This document shows positions 34,019-44,819 of a stretch of DNA of 64,000 nt, piece after piece. Position 1 is the first letter of the stretch, and the number at the start of each line of letters is the position of its first letter. This DNA is from Cavia porcellus (lineage: Eukaryota > Chordata > Mammalia > Rodentia > Caviidae): NCBI RefSeq assembly GCF_034190915.1, contig NW_026947507.1, positions 36,047,501-36,111,500 on the forward strand, read 5' to 3'. The notes under the pieces are model-generated. The model was not told the DNA's origin, searched no databases, and worked only from the letters and a program-made list of their open reading frames with translations. A program made the translations under genes and the position numbers.

Positions 34019-34031
34019 GCTCTCTAGAAAG

Positions 34032-34192
34032 CTGGCTGTGGTGGCGCACACCTGTAATCCCAGCACCACTTGGGAGGCTGAGGCAGGAGGATCGTTGGGA
34101 GTTCAGACTGCCTGGGCTGCAAAGTGAGCTCAAGGCCAGCCTGAACTGCATAGTGAGACCCTGTCTCGGTAAGACAAAACAAACAAACAAAA
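34032..34192 (+). repeat. B1 SINE with target-site duplication
   Basis: GCTGGCTGTGGTGGCGCACACC, CAGCACCACTTGGGAGGC and ATAGTGAGACCCTGTCTC, tail ACAAACAAAC. CTCTCTAGAAA occurs on both sides (about 34,020 and 34,195). Confidence 0.96.
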
Positions 34193-34195
34193 CCC

Positions 34196-34866
34196 TCTCT
34201 AGAAAATACACATGCACGCGCATACACAAACATAAACTCCTATCCGTGGTTGTTTGGAGGTAGAGAATGAGTGGGAGGGAGTCCTTAGGGACACATTTGC
34301 TATGATCCTGACATATTCACAGTTGCTAACCCAAAAAATTAGTAATGACAATAAAGAAGGAGTGGGATCTCTAAGTCCCATCGCTCTCCACTTAGCTCCG
34401 GTTTGTGTCCTTCCTAGGCTCTGAACTGCAGAGACCCCGCTGTCTTCTCTGGAGCATGAGCTCCCCTGGTGCCTGGCTGACCAGGCCCCTTCCATGGAGA
34501 TAAGCATGCAGCATCCCCCCCACTCTGAGGTCGGTGGCCACGGTTCTGCCACCTCTCGGCTGGGACCCCCAGCTTTCTCAGGGATGCGGGGACAGCCACA
34601 GGTATCTTCTCTGGGTCCCAGAATGTCCCAGGGGTCTTTACAGAGTGCTATGGAGTAGAGTTCCTGACATGCTGATTGCATGCCATTCGTGTCCGGGAGC
34701 CCACAGGACCTCCCTTTGTCCTCATCTGGTTTGCTCTTTGCAAACCAGAGACTTCTGCCGGAGAGCTTTGGTGGTGGCCAGCCTGCTGGATGCTCACTTT
34801 CATGCAACACAGCCTCAAGCCTCTCTTCTCCATGTCACCAAGTACTGGGCTCAGAATTTTGTCACC
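34196..34866. other. Unique noncoding DNA
   Basis: A minus-strand open frame of 203 codons covers this interval but has no recognisable domain and no plus-strand splice context. Confidence 0.4.
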
Positions 34867-34867
34867 T

Positions 34868-34975
34868 TAGGGGTTGAGGATTTAGCTCAGTGGCATAAGT
34901 TCCTGCCTTGCAAGTGTGTGGTCGTGAGTTCGATCCCTGGTACCAATAAAAAAGAAAAACAAACAAACAAAAAAA
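34868..34975 (+). repeat. Young ID-type SINE with target-site duplication
   Basis: GGGGTTGAGGATTTAGCTCAG, CCTGCCTTGCAAGTGTGTGG, GAGTTCGATCCCTGGTACC. Flanks GAATTTTGTCACCTTA and GAATTCTGTCACCTCA are a near-identical duplication. Confidence 0.95.
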
Positions 34976-35059
34976 GAATTCTGTCACCTCATTCCCCTTC
35001 CCTTCTGGGAATGTTCATCTCTGTCCTCCTTCCTTAACTCACCCTCATTTCATTGCCTG

Positions 35060-35450
35060 TTTTAGCACATTAAAAACTATTGTCATAACAAAATACCAGA
35101 GACTGAGTAATTTATAAAGAGTAAAGGTTTTTTGGCTCATAGTTCTGGAGACTGGGAAGACCATGAGGCACTGGCATCTGTTTAACATCTGGTGAGGGCC
35201 TCGTACTGTATGCTTGCCAGAAGATGGAGGGCACTACACTTCCAGAGAGAGCTAGTGTGCCAGTAAGGGCGTCCTCTTCTCTTTACAAAGCCTCTAACAC
35301 TGTCATGGGGGGCCCACCCTCCTGACTTCATTTAACCCTCATCATTTCTCACAGATCCCACCCCCAAATCCCTTTCTCTATGAACTTGTGAGTGAGCTTC
35401 TAACACACGAATTCACAGCAGGCACACTCAAGCATGGAGCCTGAGTCTGC
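35060..35450 (+). repeat. MaLR LTR (MST/MLT1-like)
   Basis: AACAAAATACCAGAGACTGAG, TAATTTATAAAGAGTAAAGG, TTTTTTGGCTCATAGTTCTGG and CATCTGGTGAGGGCC, then CCCACCCTCCTGACTTCATTT and CAGATCCCACCCCCAAATCCC, in the known order of MaLR LTRs. Confidence 0.88.
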
Positions 35451-35795
35451 ACAGCTGTAAAATGAGGGTGATGCTCCTGTCACATGGAATTGTTACAACC
35501 AGGCCTCAGGAGACAGAAATGCCTTTTTGGATCAAGAAAGAGTGCAAGAGCGACTGTGGTGGAGAGGAACAGCAGGGCGCAGAAGCTGGGCCATCTGAAC
35601 TGCTAGGAGCCCCCGCGACATCTGGAACCCAGACGCAGGGGCCATGAGACAGGCGGGCTCTGGGGAGAGACCTGGGGCCCCAGCGGGAGCAAACAGGGCT
35701 CCATTCTCTGTTCTTCGTCAAGGCTCTGGGGAGCCCAGAGTTTAGGGAGATGGTAAGTGGGAGAGAAAATTAAAGGCAAGAGAAGTCTAAGGAAG
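35451..35795. other. Unique noncoding DNA
   Basis: Nothing recognised. Confidence 0.35.
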
Positions 35796-35799
35796 TCGT

Positions 35800-36260
35800 C
35801 AGAGCACAGCCAGATGAACAGAACCCTGAGAAAAGGAGGCAAAAAGTAATGCCGTAAATTACAGCTTAAAAGCCTCGTTCTGGGAAAATTGCTTTTTAAC
35901 AAGCAGACAAGCTCTATCAATAGCATCTACCGTATGTTTTTATAAAGTGCAGAAATATATTTTTAAAAGGCCAGTAAATAAAGTTCCTATCGATTTGAAC
36001 TCAAGTGTAATCTGTTTTTCTGTCTGCCACCAACACTGGTAATAAAGCAGAATCATGTAATACGGTATTTCAGCTAATGTGACTATACATCACTGCAGGG
36101 ATGCCCTGTGCCGTGGCGATCTATCATTTTCTATTGGTATTGCTTAGCTGCAGAATTTATAAACTTGCTCCAAATTGATGCAATGTTCAATTTTCTTTTC
36201 CAATTTATTTTTGGTTGAGCCAAGCAATATTGAGGCCTCTGAGGGAGCTTCTGAGCACCG
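35800..36260. other. Candidate conserved noncoding element
   Basis: The longest smooth, repeat-free AT-rich stretch in the window. It includes GCCGTAAATTACAGC, CTATCAATAGCATC, GGCCAGTAAATAAAGTTCC, TATCGATTTGAACTC, GTAATACGGTATTTCAGC, TTGATGCAATGTTCAATTTTC and GAGCCAAGCAATATTGAGGC. No ORF pattern. It resembles a developmental enhancer. Confidence 0.35.
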
Positions 36261-36264
36261 CCAG

Positions 36265-37495
36265 ATGTTACCTGGAAGCCCTGGTCCTCCTTGGGAGGAC
36301 TGAGGACAGTGCCACCTGAAACACCACCTTCCACCGGAAGAGCCACCACGTCCTGAGAGCAATGAGTGATGGAGGACAGCTTCTTTCCTGGGGACCCTGG
36401 GGCTGGACGCTATGTGACTTCACCAGGGAAACACTCTCGCTGCTGAGTCAGGCAGAGGCTGTTCTGGGGCTGAACAGTTGAGTTTCGTGCTGCCACTCAT
36501 GGGTGTGGGGAGAGAGATCTGGCAGCAGAGACATCCAGCCTCTGCATTCTCGGGTCGGGTCTCTGCCCATGAAGAAGTTGACAGGCCCCTAAGACCTGTC
36601 AGGTGGTGCTGGCTTCTGATCCCTAGACTGAAGAGACTCTCAAGTGCTTTAGAAATCAGTGGTGACTGCCTCACTCCCCAGCTTCTTCCCTGAGGTGAAA
36701 AGAGCTGGTCCTTGCTCAAGCCATCTGGTCACTGCATTCCTGGGGGAGTCATTCATGGAGGCCTGAGCTAAAAGCTTCTCCTCAGCCCATCTCACAACAT
36801 TGCAAGCACCCAGTTTCCTACGTGCAGTACTTTATGCTTAAAATAGCTAGAGTGTGGTTTCAGTTGTCTGCGAGTAAACACCGACTGACACAGTGTTTGG
36901 AACCAGGAGAGGCTGCAGGTGGCAGATCCTCCTGTTTGGGATTGGTTATTTGTCTGGTTAGGTTTGAAAGTCTTTTGGATCCAGCCAAGATGGGGTACTG
37001 AGGATCTGGTTTACCCTATCTCCCCAGAGAATGGAAAAACTGAACAGGATATGTGAAACCATATTTTTTCGTCTTTAAACTTCTGGCAGTACCGTACAGT
37101 GATCAGCAAGAGAAGGGAAATGAATAAGGTGAATTGTACAATTAATCTGACTTACCCCGGATAGAGTTTCTAGATTTCAGTGCAGGGACTGGGACTCAGA
37201 GAGCCTCATGAGTTGAGGAGATGAGAGCTGGAACTCCAACATCACAGTACCTAGCATTCCCACAGCAGAGAGAAAACCACAGAAATTGCAGAAGGCTCTC
37301 CTGAGTTCTCACCTGAGTACTGATCAGCACTTGTACAGAAGGGACCTGAGTCCAAGGAAAGAACTTGCCAAACAAAGGAAAAGCTCAGCAGAGCTTGTGC
37401 AGACTGGAGAACAGCTTTCCAGCAGCCACAGGAAGAGAAAACCTTGTAATTCGTGGAGCAGCAGCTAGAGCACTCAGCAGTGTGACAAACCCGGC
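36265..37495. other. Mostly unique noncoding DNA
   Basis: GAGTAAACACCGACTGACACAGTG at about 36,870 looks like an old LTR end. 37,020-37,490 may be a 5' extension of the following L1/HAL1. No gene recognised. Confidence 0.35.
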
Positions 37496-37499
37496 CCCA

Positions 37500-38330
37500 T
37501 GACTGTTCTCATCTCCCTTGCTAAATCTTTACAGTAAGCCCCAAAATGATTGAATTACTATTAGGAAGCCTAACAATATGTCAGGACAAAGCTCAACAAT
37601 ATTTATAAGACGATAGTACTATTTCACACCTATGTAAATTTACACAATGCCCAGCTCCTAAAAAAATCACTAGGCATGCAAAAAAGAAACAGCAACCATA
37701 ACAAGGACAAAATCAGTCAATAGAAACAGACCTAGAAATGACACAAATAGAAGTAATAATACAGAGTGTCTTCAAACAGTTATTATAACTATATTCTACA
37801 TGTTCAAGGAGGTACAGAAATGCTTAAATATTCCCAGAGACAGGCAAATATACTTTTTAAAAGACCCTCACAGAATTCTAAAAAATACAGGTTTCAATGT
37901 CTGTGATGGAAAAATACACTGGATGGGATTAAATAGAAAAACTATAGAGTTAAACATTACTACACTGGAAGATATAGAAAGAGAAACCATCCAAATAAAA
38001 CCTAAAGGAAAAAGATGGGGAAAATCCAAAATATACATCAGTGAGTTATGAGACATCTTCCAGTAGCCAAATATACATATAATTGGAGCCCTTGAAGGAC
38101 GAGTCAGAACATATATCAGAAGACATAATACTAAAAAATATTCCAAATGTGACTTATTAAAATAAAACTAAACAAAACAAAAAACCCTACAAACTCACAG
38201 ATTTGACAAGCTCAACGTAAGAAATGTCAGCAAAAGATGCATGAGGAAAACAAAAATAAACATTATAATCAAGTTGCTTAAAAACCAGTGAAAAAAGATG
38301 GAAGATCAGGTTATCATTTACTGATGCAGT
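37500..38330 (+). repeat. HAL1/L1 ORF1-like remnant
   Basis: Eroded ORF1-type text. AAAATACACTGGATGGGATTAAATAG, CACTGGAAGATATAGAAAGAGAAACCATCC, ATATACATATAATTGGAGCCC, ACTCACAGATTTGACAAGCTCAACG and ATAATCAAGTTGCTTAAAAACCAG match, in order, the HAL1/L1 segment around coiled-coil and RRM coding. An 83-codon frame at 37,800-38,051 is its longest remaining piece. Confidence 0.8.
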
Positions 38331-38359
38331 TTTAAAAAAAAAACTCGTTTCTTTTTCTT

Positions 38360-38455
38360 TTCTTTTTTTTTTTTTATTGGTATTGGGAATTGAACTCATG
38401 ATCACCTGCTTGCAAGCAGGTGCTTATGCCACTGAGCTAAATCCCCAGCCCCAAA
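38360..38455 (-). repeat. ID-type SINE, reverse
   Basis: Poly(T), TTGGTATTGGGAATTGAACTC, CACCTGCTTGCAAGCAGGTGC, TGAGCTAAATCCCCAGCCCC. The anticodon stem palindrome CCTGC-TTGCAA-GCAGG is intact. Confidence 0.96.
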
Positions 38456-38604
38456 GCAAGTCTCTTAATTAACCAACATGATTGCCTAGAATGACATGCA
38501 TTAGAAGTTCACTGGCAGAGCTGTGTAATAGATGATCATATTGGAAAGAGGAATACAAACATGGTAGAATAAGGTGGCTGCTTCTGATTAAAGTAGAAAG
38601 ATTA

Positions 38605-38717
38605 GGGCTGGGAATTTAGCTCAGTGGCATAAACCTGCCTGGCAAGCACGTGGTCGTTGAGTTCCATCTCCGGTACCAAAAAAAAAAAAAAAAAAAAGAA
38701 AGAAAGAAAGAAAGAAA
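38605..38717 (+). repeat. ID-type SINE with A-run and (GAAA)n tail
   Basis: GGGCTGGGAATTTAGCTCAGTGGC, CTGCCTGGCAAGCACGTGG, CTCCGGTACC, then a long poly(A) followed by AAGAAAGAAAGAAAG. Confidence 0.95.
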
Positions 38718-39490
38718 TATAAAGATTAAAGAAAAAAAATTCCAAGCTAAGGTTTAAATTCTTGGCTCAAGACACAATCAGAAAAAAACAAGAAATAATG
38801 TACTTAGGACTATCCTAAAAGAATCTCCCAAGCCATGCAGCTTCAAGGTCAACAAAGCTGAAATCAGAAATGGAATCCAATCCCACAGATTGGTGAATTA
38901 CAATGTAAGTTAAGTTCACAGCCTTGTGATTGAACCCCCTAAGCCTCCCTTTCCTTCAGAAGCTACCCCTAACCCTGTGATCCTGGCCTGGCAAGAGAAT
39001 CTCTGCTCACTCTGACCCCACACTTAGACACCTCACAACTTATTCTGAGGTCAGGCTTTAGCGCGTCCTAGCAAGATGTGTACAGAATCAGATCCTGAAA
39101 CACTAGACCTCCACACCCCAATAGCTACCATGTGCTTTATTACATTTATTGACAGGAACATGAGAAACATATAGTAAGGGGCTAGATCAGAGAGAACAAA
39201 TAATCTTTGATTGGGCCACACCGACCAAGATGAATTCTAGATCTAAAGAATTCGTTGGATCATATGGGTGTGATTCGGTTGTCTAGCTGGACTACCTACC
39301 AGCTGAAATCAATAATCATACACCAAATTAAACTGAAGCAACAGAAGGTCCTCAATGAAATATACAGGAAGGAATCAAAATACCCACAAAGCTGCAGAAA
39401 TGCTGGAGTCTGTTAACACACGTGGTCCCCTCATGAATGCCCTGACTCTACCCTCCAAGAACATATTTCCCTCGTGAGCATTTAGAAATA
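38718..39490. other. Unique noncoding DNA
   Basis: No gene recognised. AT-rich, repeat family not identified. Confidence 0.35.
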
Positions 39491-39495
39491 CGTTG

Positions 39496-39649
39496 GTGCC
39501 AGGCGTGGTGGCTCACGCCTGTAATCCCAGCACTCGGGAGGCTGAGGCAGAAGGATCGTTTGCAAGTTTGAGACCAACCTGGGCTATAAAGTGAGCTCAA
39601 GGCCAGCCGGAACTGCACAGCAAGACCGTGTCTCAAAAAGACCAAAAAA

Positions 39650-39685
<36 letters not shown>
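39496..39685 (+). repeat. Young B1 SINE with (AAAAG)n tail
   Basis: GCCAGGCGTGGTGGCTCACGCC, CACTCGGGAGGCTGAGGCAG, GGCTATAAAGTGAGCTCAAGG, GACCGTGTCTC, then poly(A) and AAAAGAAAAG units. GAAATACGTTGGTG/GAAATACCTTGGTG flanks form the target-site duplication. Confidence 0.97.
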
Positions 39686-39686
<1 letters not shown>

Positions 39687-39699
39687 GAAATACCTTGGT

Positions 39700-41110
39700 G
39701 AGGAAAATATAAACTTTCATTCCTTCTTCCTTGATTGTCCTCAGAGTTTATCTTCAGATTTCAGCAGTTTGCCCAGTCTAGGTGGTTTTTAAACAAATCC
39801 TGATTAAGAGTCTCTGAGGTTCTTGAATCTGTGATTTGTTGCCATTCATTACTTTTGAAAAATTCTTGGCCAAAGATTTCGTCTGCGCTCAGCCTAATGG
39901 CATTCAGGTTATACATGGGTAAGACCATTTGCTTGGGTGCTCGGTTCTGCTCCCCACCCTCACACATAGTTCTTTTCTCTCTTTATGCTTGTGTAGACCA
40001 TTTCCAATTCTGTCTTCAACTTCACTGATTCTTTTTCTTTTATTCTTTTTAAATATAAAAAATTATATTTAATTTGCTGATAAGTTCATCTTAGGTTCCC
40101 GTTTCAGTAACTTGTCTAATTTTGCAGGCTTGATGAAGGTTCTGCCACTTTTGACAGATTATTTCCCGGGAGATGAGACCTATCCCTGAGACCAGCCTAC
40201 GTGGCCTGGCCCTGCTTCCCAGGGGTAGATTTCTACCTGCAAGCCCACAGCCTGAGCCTCCTGTTGCCTCCTCTTCCTTGGGGCAGGTCTGAGGTGTGGC
40301 CTAAGATAGCTGTCTGAAAGTTGCTGGTAGGTAATGCAGTTGGAGAGATCAGACTTGTTCCTAACACATTTTCCTCCGGCACAGAGTAACGGAAGTGCCA
40401 TCAGAATGTACGGTGATGTGAGAACCCAGGGGAGGAAGGTGTGCTAACCTGGGAGAAGAAATAATGAACAGAGCTTAGGAACCACCGTCCTAGGCCTAGG
40501 CGGGATTGTGATGAAGGTGTGAAGCCAGGAAGTGCACGGGTAGGGCTAACACCCATCGGTCATCAGGAATTGGGGGATTTTTGTCCCTGCTAGTTCCCAA
40601 TTTTTCACCCCAAAGGCTGATGTGGCTGCAATGCTCAGTAAGTTTGTCATCAGAGCTCCATCCCGTTTGCTGAGAGCACTGCTCAGGCCACCTGGAGTCT
40701 CCTCTGAGCTCCCCTCATCACCCAAATTACCAGTTTCCTTCCAGTCCCACCCCACCCCACCGCACCCCATCCCAGGGGCAGGCTCGTCCTCTAACTCACT
40801 TTCCCGACTCTGTGTTCAGAGAGTTTTTTTCTGGATGCCCATTCCCTTTCCAAGCTGGCTCACACGTCCTTGGTCTGCCTCTCTGTTATTGTTGAAGCAG
40901 AGGCTCGGCAGTTCTGCAGCCCCTGCCACCACCTCCTTTCACCACTGGAAGCACTGTCATTACACACTTGTTAGGAGGTGGCAGTGCAAGAAGTGGAGTT
41001 TCACAGGCACTGGATGTTTCAGCTGTGTCACCACCAGACACACATTATGGTGTCTAAAATTCCACAAGCAGTGTCTCCTTCAGCTTGCTGGTTTTTAACT
41101 TACATTGTTA
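39700..41110. other. Unique noncoding DNA
   Basis: CCACCCCACCCCACCGCACCCC at about 40,747-40,768 is a short C-rich run. A 158-codon plus frame at 40,622-41,098 has no recognisable domain. Confidence 0.4.
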
Positions 41111-41114
41111 AATA

Positions 41115-41145
41115 GTACTAATATATATATACTATATATTAGTAC
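41115..41145. repeat. Perfect AT hairpin
   Basis: 13-base arms GTACTAATATATA and TATATATTAGTAC around a 5-base loop. It may be chance in AT-rich DNA or a cruciform-forming site. Confidence 0.8.
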
Positions 41146-41216
41146 GTGGTCATTATATATTCTTTCTTTTTCATTTATTTGTAATATGTAAATTAAAGTA
41201 TCATATACTTAGATAG

Positions 41217-41279
41217 TTTTATATATATTTAAATATATTTTATATATATTTAGATATATTTTATATATATTTAGATTTA
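41217..41279. repeat. 21-base AT minisatellite, three units
   Basis: TTTTATATATATTTAAATATA, then two units with AGATATA and AGATTTA ends, head to tail. Confidence 0.85.
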
Positions 41280-41304
41280 GATATAAATTGCTAGAACAAA
41301 TATA

Positions 41305-41662
41305 GAGTCATACCTTGGTACTTGACTGCTTTAACATTTGTCAAATTTGGTTTTTTGTTTTGTTTTGTTTTGTTTTTTTGTCTTTTTCCCGGTACCGGGG
41401 ATCGAACTCACGACTGCCTACTTGCAAGGCAGGCACTTATGCCGCTGAGCTAAATCCCTAGCCCCTGACTGACTCATTTTGACACAAAAATTTTGTTCCA
41501 CTACTCATCATTTGTGGGTATTCAACATACAAGCTAGAATTCGCTGGGATCGATTATCTTGTGATTTGACATCCTTTACAGCCAAAGCAAGTTTTTGGTA
41601 TTCAGCATTTTTGGTATTTGTCCTGCCTCTTGGAACCAGTGAGAGGTGAGCACCAAGGCGCC
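41305..41662. repeat. Short TIR-type DNA element, copy 2, split by an ID SINE
   Basis: Starts TACCTTGGTACTTGACTGC and ends GAGGTGAGCACCAAGG, near inverted complements. The interior (ACACAAAAATTTTGTTCC, CTTGTGATTTGACATCC, TTTTGGTATTTGTCC, GGAACCAGTGAG) parallels copy 1 at 16,124-16,346. Excluding the SINE it is about 240 bases. Confidence 0.65.
41351..41465 (-). repeat. Young ID-type SINE, reverse
   Basis: (GTTTT)n tail, CCCGGTACCGGGGATCGAAC, CTACTTGCAAGGCAGGCAC, TGAGCTAAATCCCTAGCCCC. Confidence 0.96.
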
Positions 41663-41682
41663 ACTGCAAAATGAGTAACATA

Positions 41683-41854
41683 GCTGTCCCTTGATATCCA
41701 CAGAGGTGGGAGTCTGGGAAACTCCGTGGATACCAAAATTCACAGATGCTCAAGTCTCCTATGTAAAATGACAGCATTTACACATACTCTCCATAAGCTC
41801 TCCCCTATCCTTTAAAACAGCTCTAGATAACTGCTGTGGTCAGGGGTTGCAAGG
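41683..41854 (+). repeat. MER2-like DNA transposon, left part
   Basis: GTCCCTTGATATCCACAGAGG, GTGGATACCAAAATTCACAG, ATGCTCAAGTCTCCTATG and TCCTTTAAAACAGCTCTAGATAAC follow MER2 order. It continues at about 42,776 after inserted material. Confidence 0.85.
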
Positions 41855-42660
41855 AGAACAATTACACACAGGACACATATTCATAGTATTATTACAATGG
41901 TCACCCAAGGAGTCAAATACAAACAAACTACAGGAAATCTGTCCACAACACTAGACCTAGAAAATTCAGCCAAGGCCTGGATCCTATGGCAATAACCTGC
42001 ATGAGTTCAGCTGAAAACCTAGAGCCCATGACAACAATTCATGCGAGTCTGTTTAACAGATCCGCACTTGGAAGGCCCAAAGGTCAGCAGTGGAAGTCAG
42101 AAAGTCTGTGCCAGTGGGGCAAAGGAGTTGTGCCAGCAGGCTGAGGGTTCTGTACTGAAGCCAAGAAGTGATGCTCAAAATAAGGACCAAGGCTCCCCCG
42201 AAAAGTACCACAGCCATCCTCAGTGAAAATGACATAAGAACAGCCGAGTACATGCCAGGAAGCCAGCGCGACAAACTTCTTCTGGAGGTTAAACAGCACA
42301 CATCTTCCTCTGTAGAGCAAGAAAGTGATGCTCAGAGGAAGGACCAAAGCTCCCCAAGTGAACTGCAGTCATTCTCAGCAACAGGGTCCTGAGTTCTTCT
42401 GATGATAACAGCTGAGTTCACATCAGGGGTGCCAACATGACAGCTCTGCCAGCTCCTCTGCCAGCATGCCAGCTCCTCCAGGGGAACCAAGGGCTCCAAA
42501 CAACAACACTTAAGAGAACCCACAACACTACTCTTCCTCTTCAGGTCTCCTTTTAGGCTGGCAACTTTCCTCAGGTGGGCCATCCATGCTCAGCACCACG
42601 CTGATTCACTTCAGCTGGTGTTTAAGTTGATTACCAGTGACCAATCCACTACAATAACCT
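41855..42660 (+). repeat. LTR-like interspersed repeat, copy B (family not recognised)
   Basis: Homologous to copy A (26,873-27,480): GGTCACCCAAGGAGTCA, GGAAATCTGTCCACAACACTAGA, AAAGGTCAGCAGTGGAAG, GTCTGTGCCAGTGGGG, GAAGTGATGCTCAAAATAAGG, CAGCCATCCTCAG, CAACTTTCCTCAGGTGGGCC and ACCAATCC. It is longer than A because GAAGTGATGCTCA-GGACCAA-GCTCCC is duplicated (about 42,166 and 42,326). It lies inside a MER2-like element, so it inserted later than it. Confidence 0.65.
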
Positions 42661-42775
42661 ATCATATGTAATATAATATTTCATCATATGATTAATATAA
42701 TATTAATATAATTAATATAATATTTCATACTATAATGTTTCATTATAATTTGCTCTCACTCCATGAGGGCAGCAC
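42661..42775. repeat. AT-rich run plus a 40-base MaLR-like snippet
   Basis: (TAATATAATAT)-type low complexity, then ATTTGCTCTCACTCCATGAG GGCAGCACTAA at 42,739-42,778, which recurs at 45,532-45,571 with four changes. Confidence 0.5.
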
Positions 42776-42925
42776 TAATATAATATAAATGCTATTACAA
42801 ATAATTATTACATTGTTTTGTTAAATTTTTTCATTCAGATTTTTAAAGAAATCTTCATATTTTCCTGAGGTTGGTTGAATCCAAGGATGTGGAATGTGTG
42901 GCTCTGAAGGGCAATTGTATATCTC
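42776..42925 (+). repeat. MER2-like DNA transposon, right part
   Basis: TAATATAATATAAATGCTAT, GAGGTTGGTTGAATCCAAGG, ATGTGGAATGTGTGGCTC and TGAAGGGCAATTGTAT complete the element begun at 41,683. Confidence 0.8.
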
Positions 42926-43132
42926 TGTCTGTACTTTCTTGTGTGTGAGAATGTAGATCAGATACCCAAAGATACTAAGGCTTAGCGTAGACACGGAGAT
43001 GCAGAAAAGATTTAAGAAAAGTATGGGGGAAAACACTTAAAATCAAGTAAAGCCTATTTATTTTGCTAATTAAGAAAACACAGCCAATTTCCTCCTCGTC
43101 TTCCTCCTCCTGCTTTCACAGTAAAACTGTTC
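42926..43132. other. Unique noncoding DNA
   Basis: Nothing recognised. Confidence 0.35.
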
Positions 43133-43134
43133 CA

Positions 43135-43262
43135 CGGGGTGCAGTTGGTGCTTGCCTGTAATCCCAGCACTGGGGAGACTGAGGCAAGAGAATTTCAAGT
43201 TTGAGGCCTGCCTGAGATAGTAGTGAGCCCTGTCTCCAAAAACTAACCAATCAGTCAACTAA
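43135..43262 (+). repeat. B1 SINE
   Basis: GCAGTTGGTGCTTGCCTGTAATC, GGGGAGACTGAGGCAAGAG, GAGCCCTGTCTCC. Confidence 0.92.
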
Positions 43263-43264
43263 TA

Positions 43265-44819
43265 AAATGAATTTAAGACTCTTCACCTGTATCACAGAGT
43301 CCTTCGGGAAAGACAACATTTTTAGTTGTCATGGGTCACCCTCTGTGATGTGATGCATTTCAGGGGAGCAGACACAGATGGGGGTGACACTGAAGAAAGT
43401 GAAGACACCACATCTGCGGGGAGACAGATGCGGGCTGAGGGCCGAGGTGCCAAAGGGAGACTACTTGGTTACTTCATTCACACTCATCTCTGCCATCTTG
43501 ACCCTCATTTATTAACTCTCTGGCTTTGGAATTTGTAAAAATATTGTCAAGCAATTTGCTTTTCTTATTCAAAACTTACATCTACCCTAGAGGATGGGTC
43601 TCAGCAATGCCTGTGGTTATCTGGTGAACAGCGGAACCACCAGGGATCCTGGCTGTTGTATAGGCTCCATCACCTCCCGCCAGCGTGACCCTGGGCAAGG
43701 GTCTTTGCTTCTGCAGACAGAGGGTCATGGCAGCCACTGCCCCACACACAGAGCCAGCAGGAAACGGGGAAGGGGTGTGAAAAGAGCGGGCTCTCCATGT
43801 ACAAGTGACACAATAAAATGACACATCCTGCAGGACAGGTGAGCACCACACAGGGACGGGGGCAGGAGGAAGGTGGGAGATGAAGTTTAACTGAACAGCT
43901 GCTATGGGAAAGGCTCTGGCCTCTCTCTGGTTCCTCTGAATAGGTTTTCTCTTTAATCCTCTCAGCACCTCATAAAGCCTCTATTATTACCCACTTTTAC
44001 AGGTGGGGAAGCTAAGGCTGAGTGACTGACACAGCTATGCAAGCCTATTAGCTACAGAACTGGTCCACGCTCAGACCTGCCTGCTGAGCCCGCACTGCCC
44101 CTGCTCTGCCCTTCCCGGGCTCCTTCCTGGTCCCCAGCCCTGTGGCAATCACACCAGTGCATCTATGTATGGCGCAGCTTGGAACCCAAGCCTTTGACTC
44201 ACAGCCTCTTTCTGAGCATATTTACTCTGAGTGTAGATATAACTCCGATATTCTGTTATCAGGTTTCCCATCCTGTCACAAATTAGAAGGACCATAAGGA
44301 CACTCATCAGCATTGACAGCAGCAAGAAGTAACAGATGACAGGAGAAAAATAAATTTTAAAATATAATTTTAGCAGTCTTGGGTGGTTTAGGGTAAAGGC
44401 AAGTAGCCCCGTGAGTTTTCTTGATCTTGCAAACATCACTGTGAGAGACACTGGGAAAGGCTCGCCTCCCTTAGGAACACAGTGCAGGTGATTTTCTCCC
44501 TGTAAGCCTGGCTCCAGGGAAAGAATCTCCACTTGGGTGGGGGCCCTCGACCTCGGGGAGCCCCGAGTCCTTTCCCCAGGATCCACTGAGCCCCTGTCCT
44601 GGAACAGGGCCCAACACACATTCGCAGTACCCTAGGAAGCAAGAGATGCAACAAGTATTTGTGTGTGCTGAAGACTCAGAGGCAGCAAGAGGAAGCAGAG
44701 GAGGAGAGTGATGGGAACTTAGAGCACCCAATGCAACGTGGTCATGGGTTGGTCTTTCACTTCAGCAGGTGGCCATGTGCCAGGCAGCCAAGGGGACTCA
44801 GCGGCAAAGCTGGCTGGCG

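Noticed and set aside
34199..34810. 203-codon minus-strand open frame
   Set aside because: No recognised domain, unusual composition and a C-terminus encoded by GT-rich low complexity (VYVCVCACMCIF).
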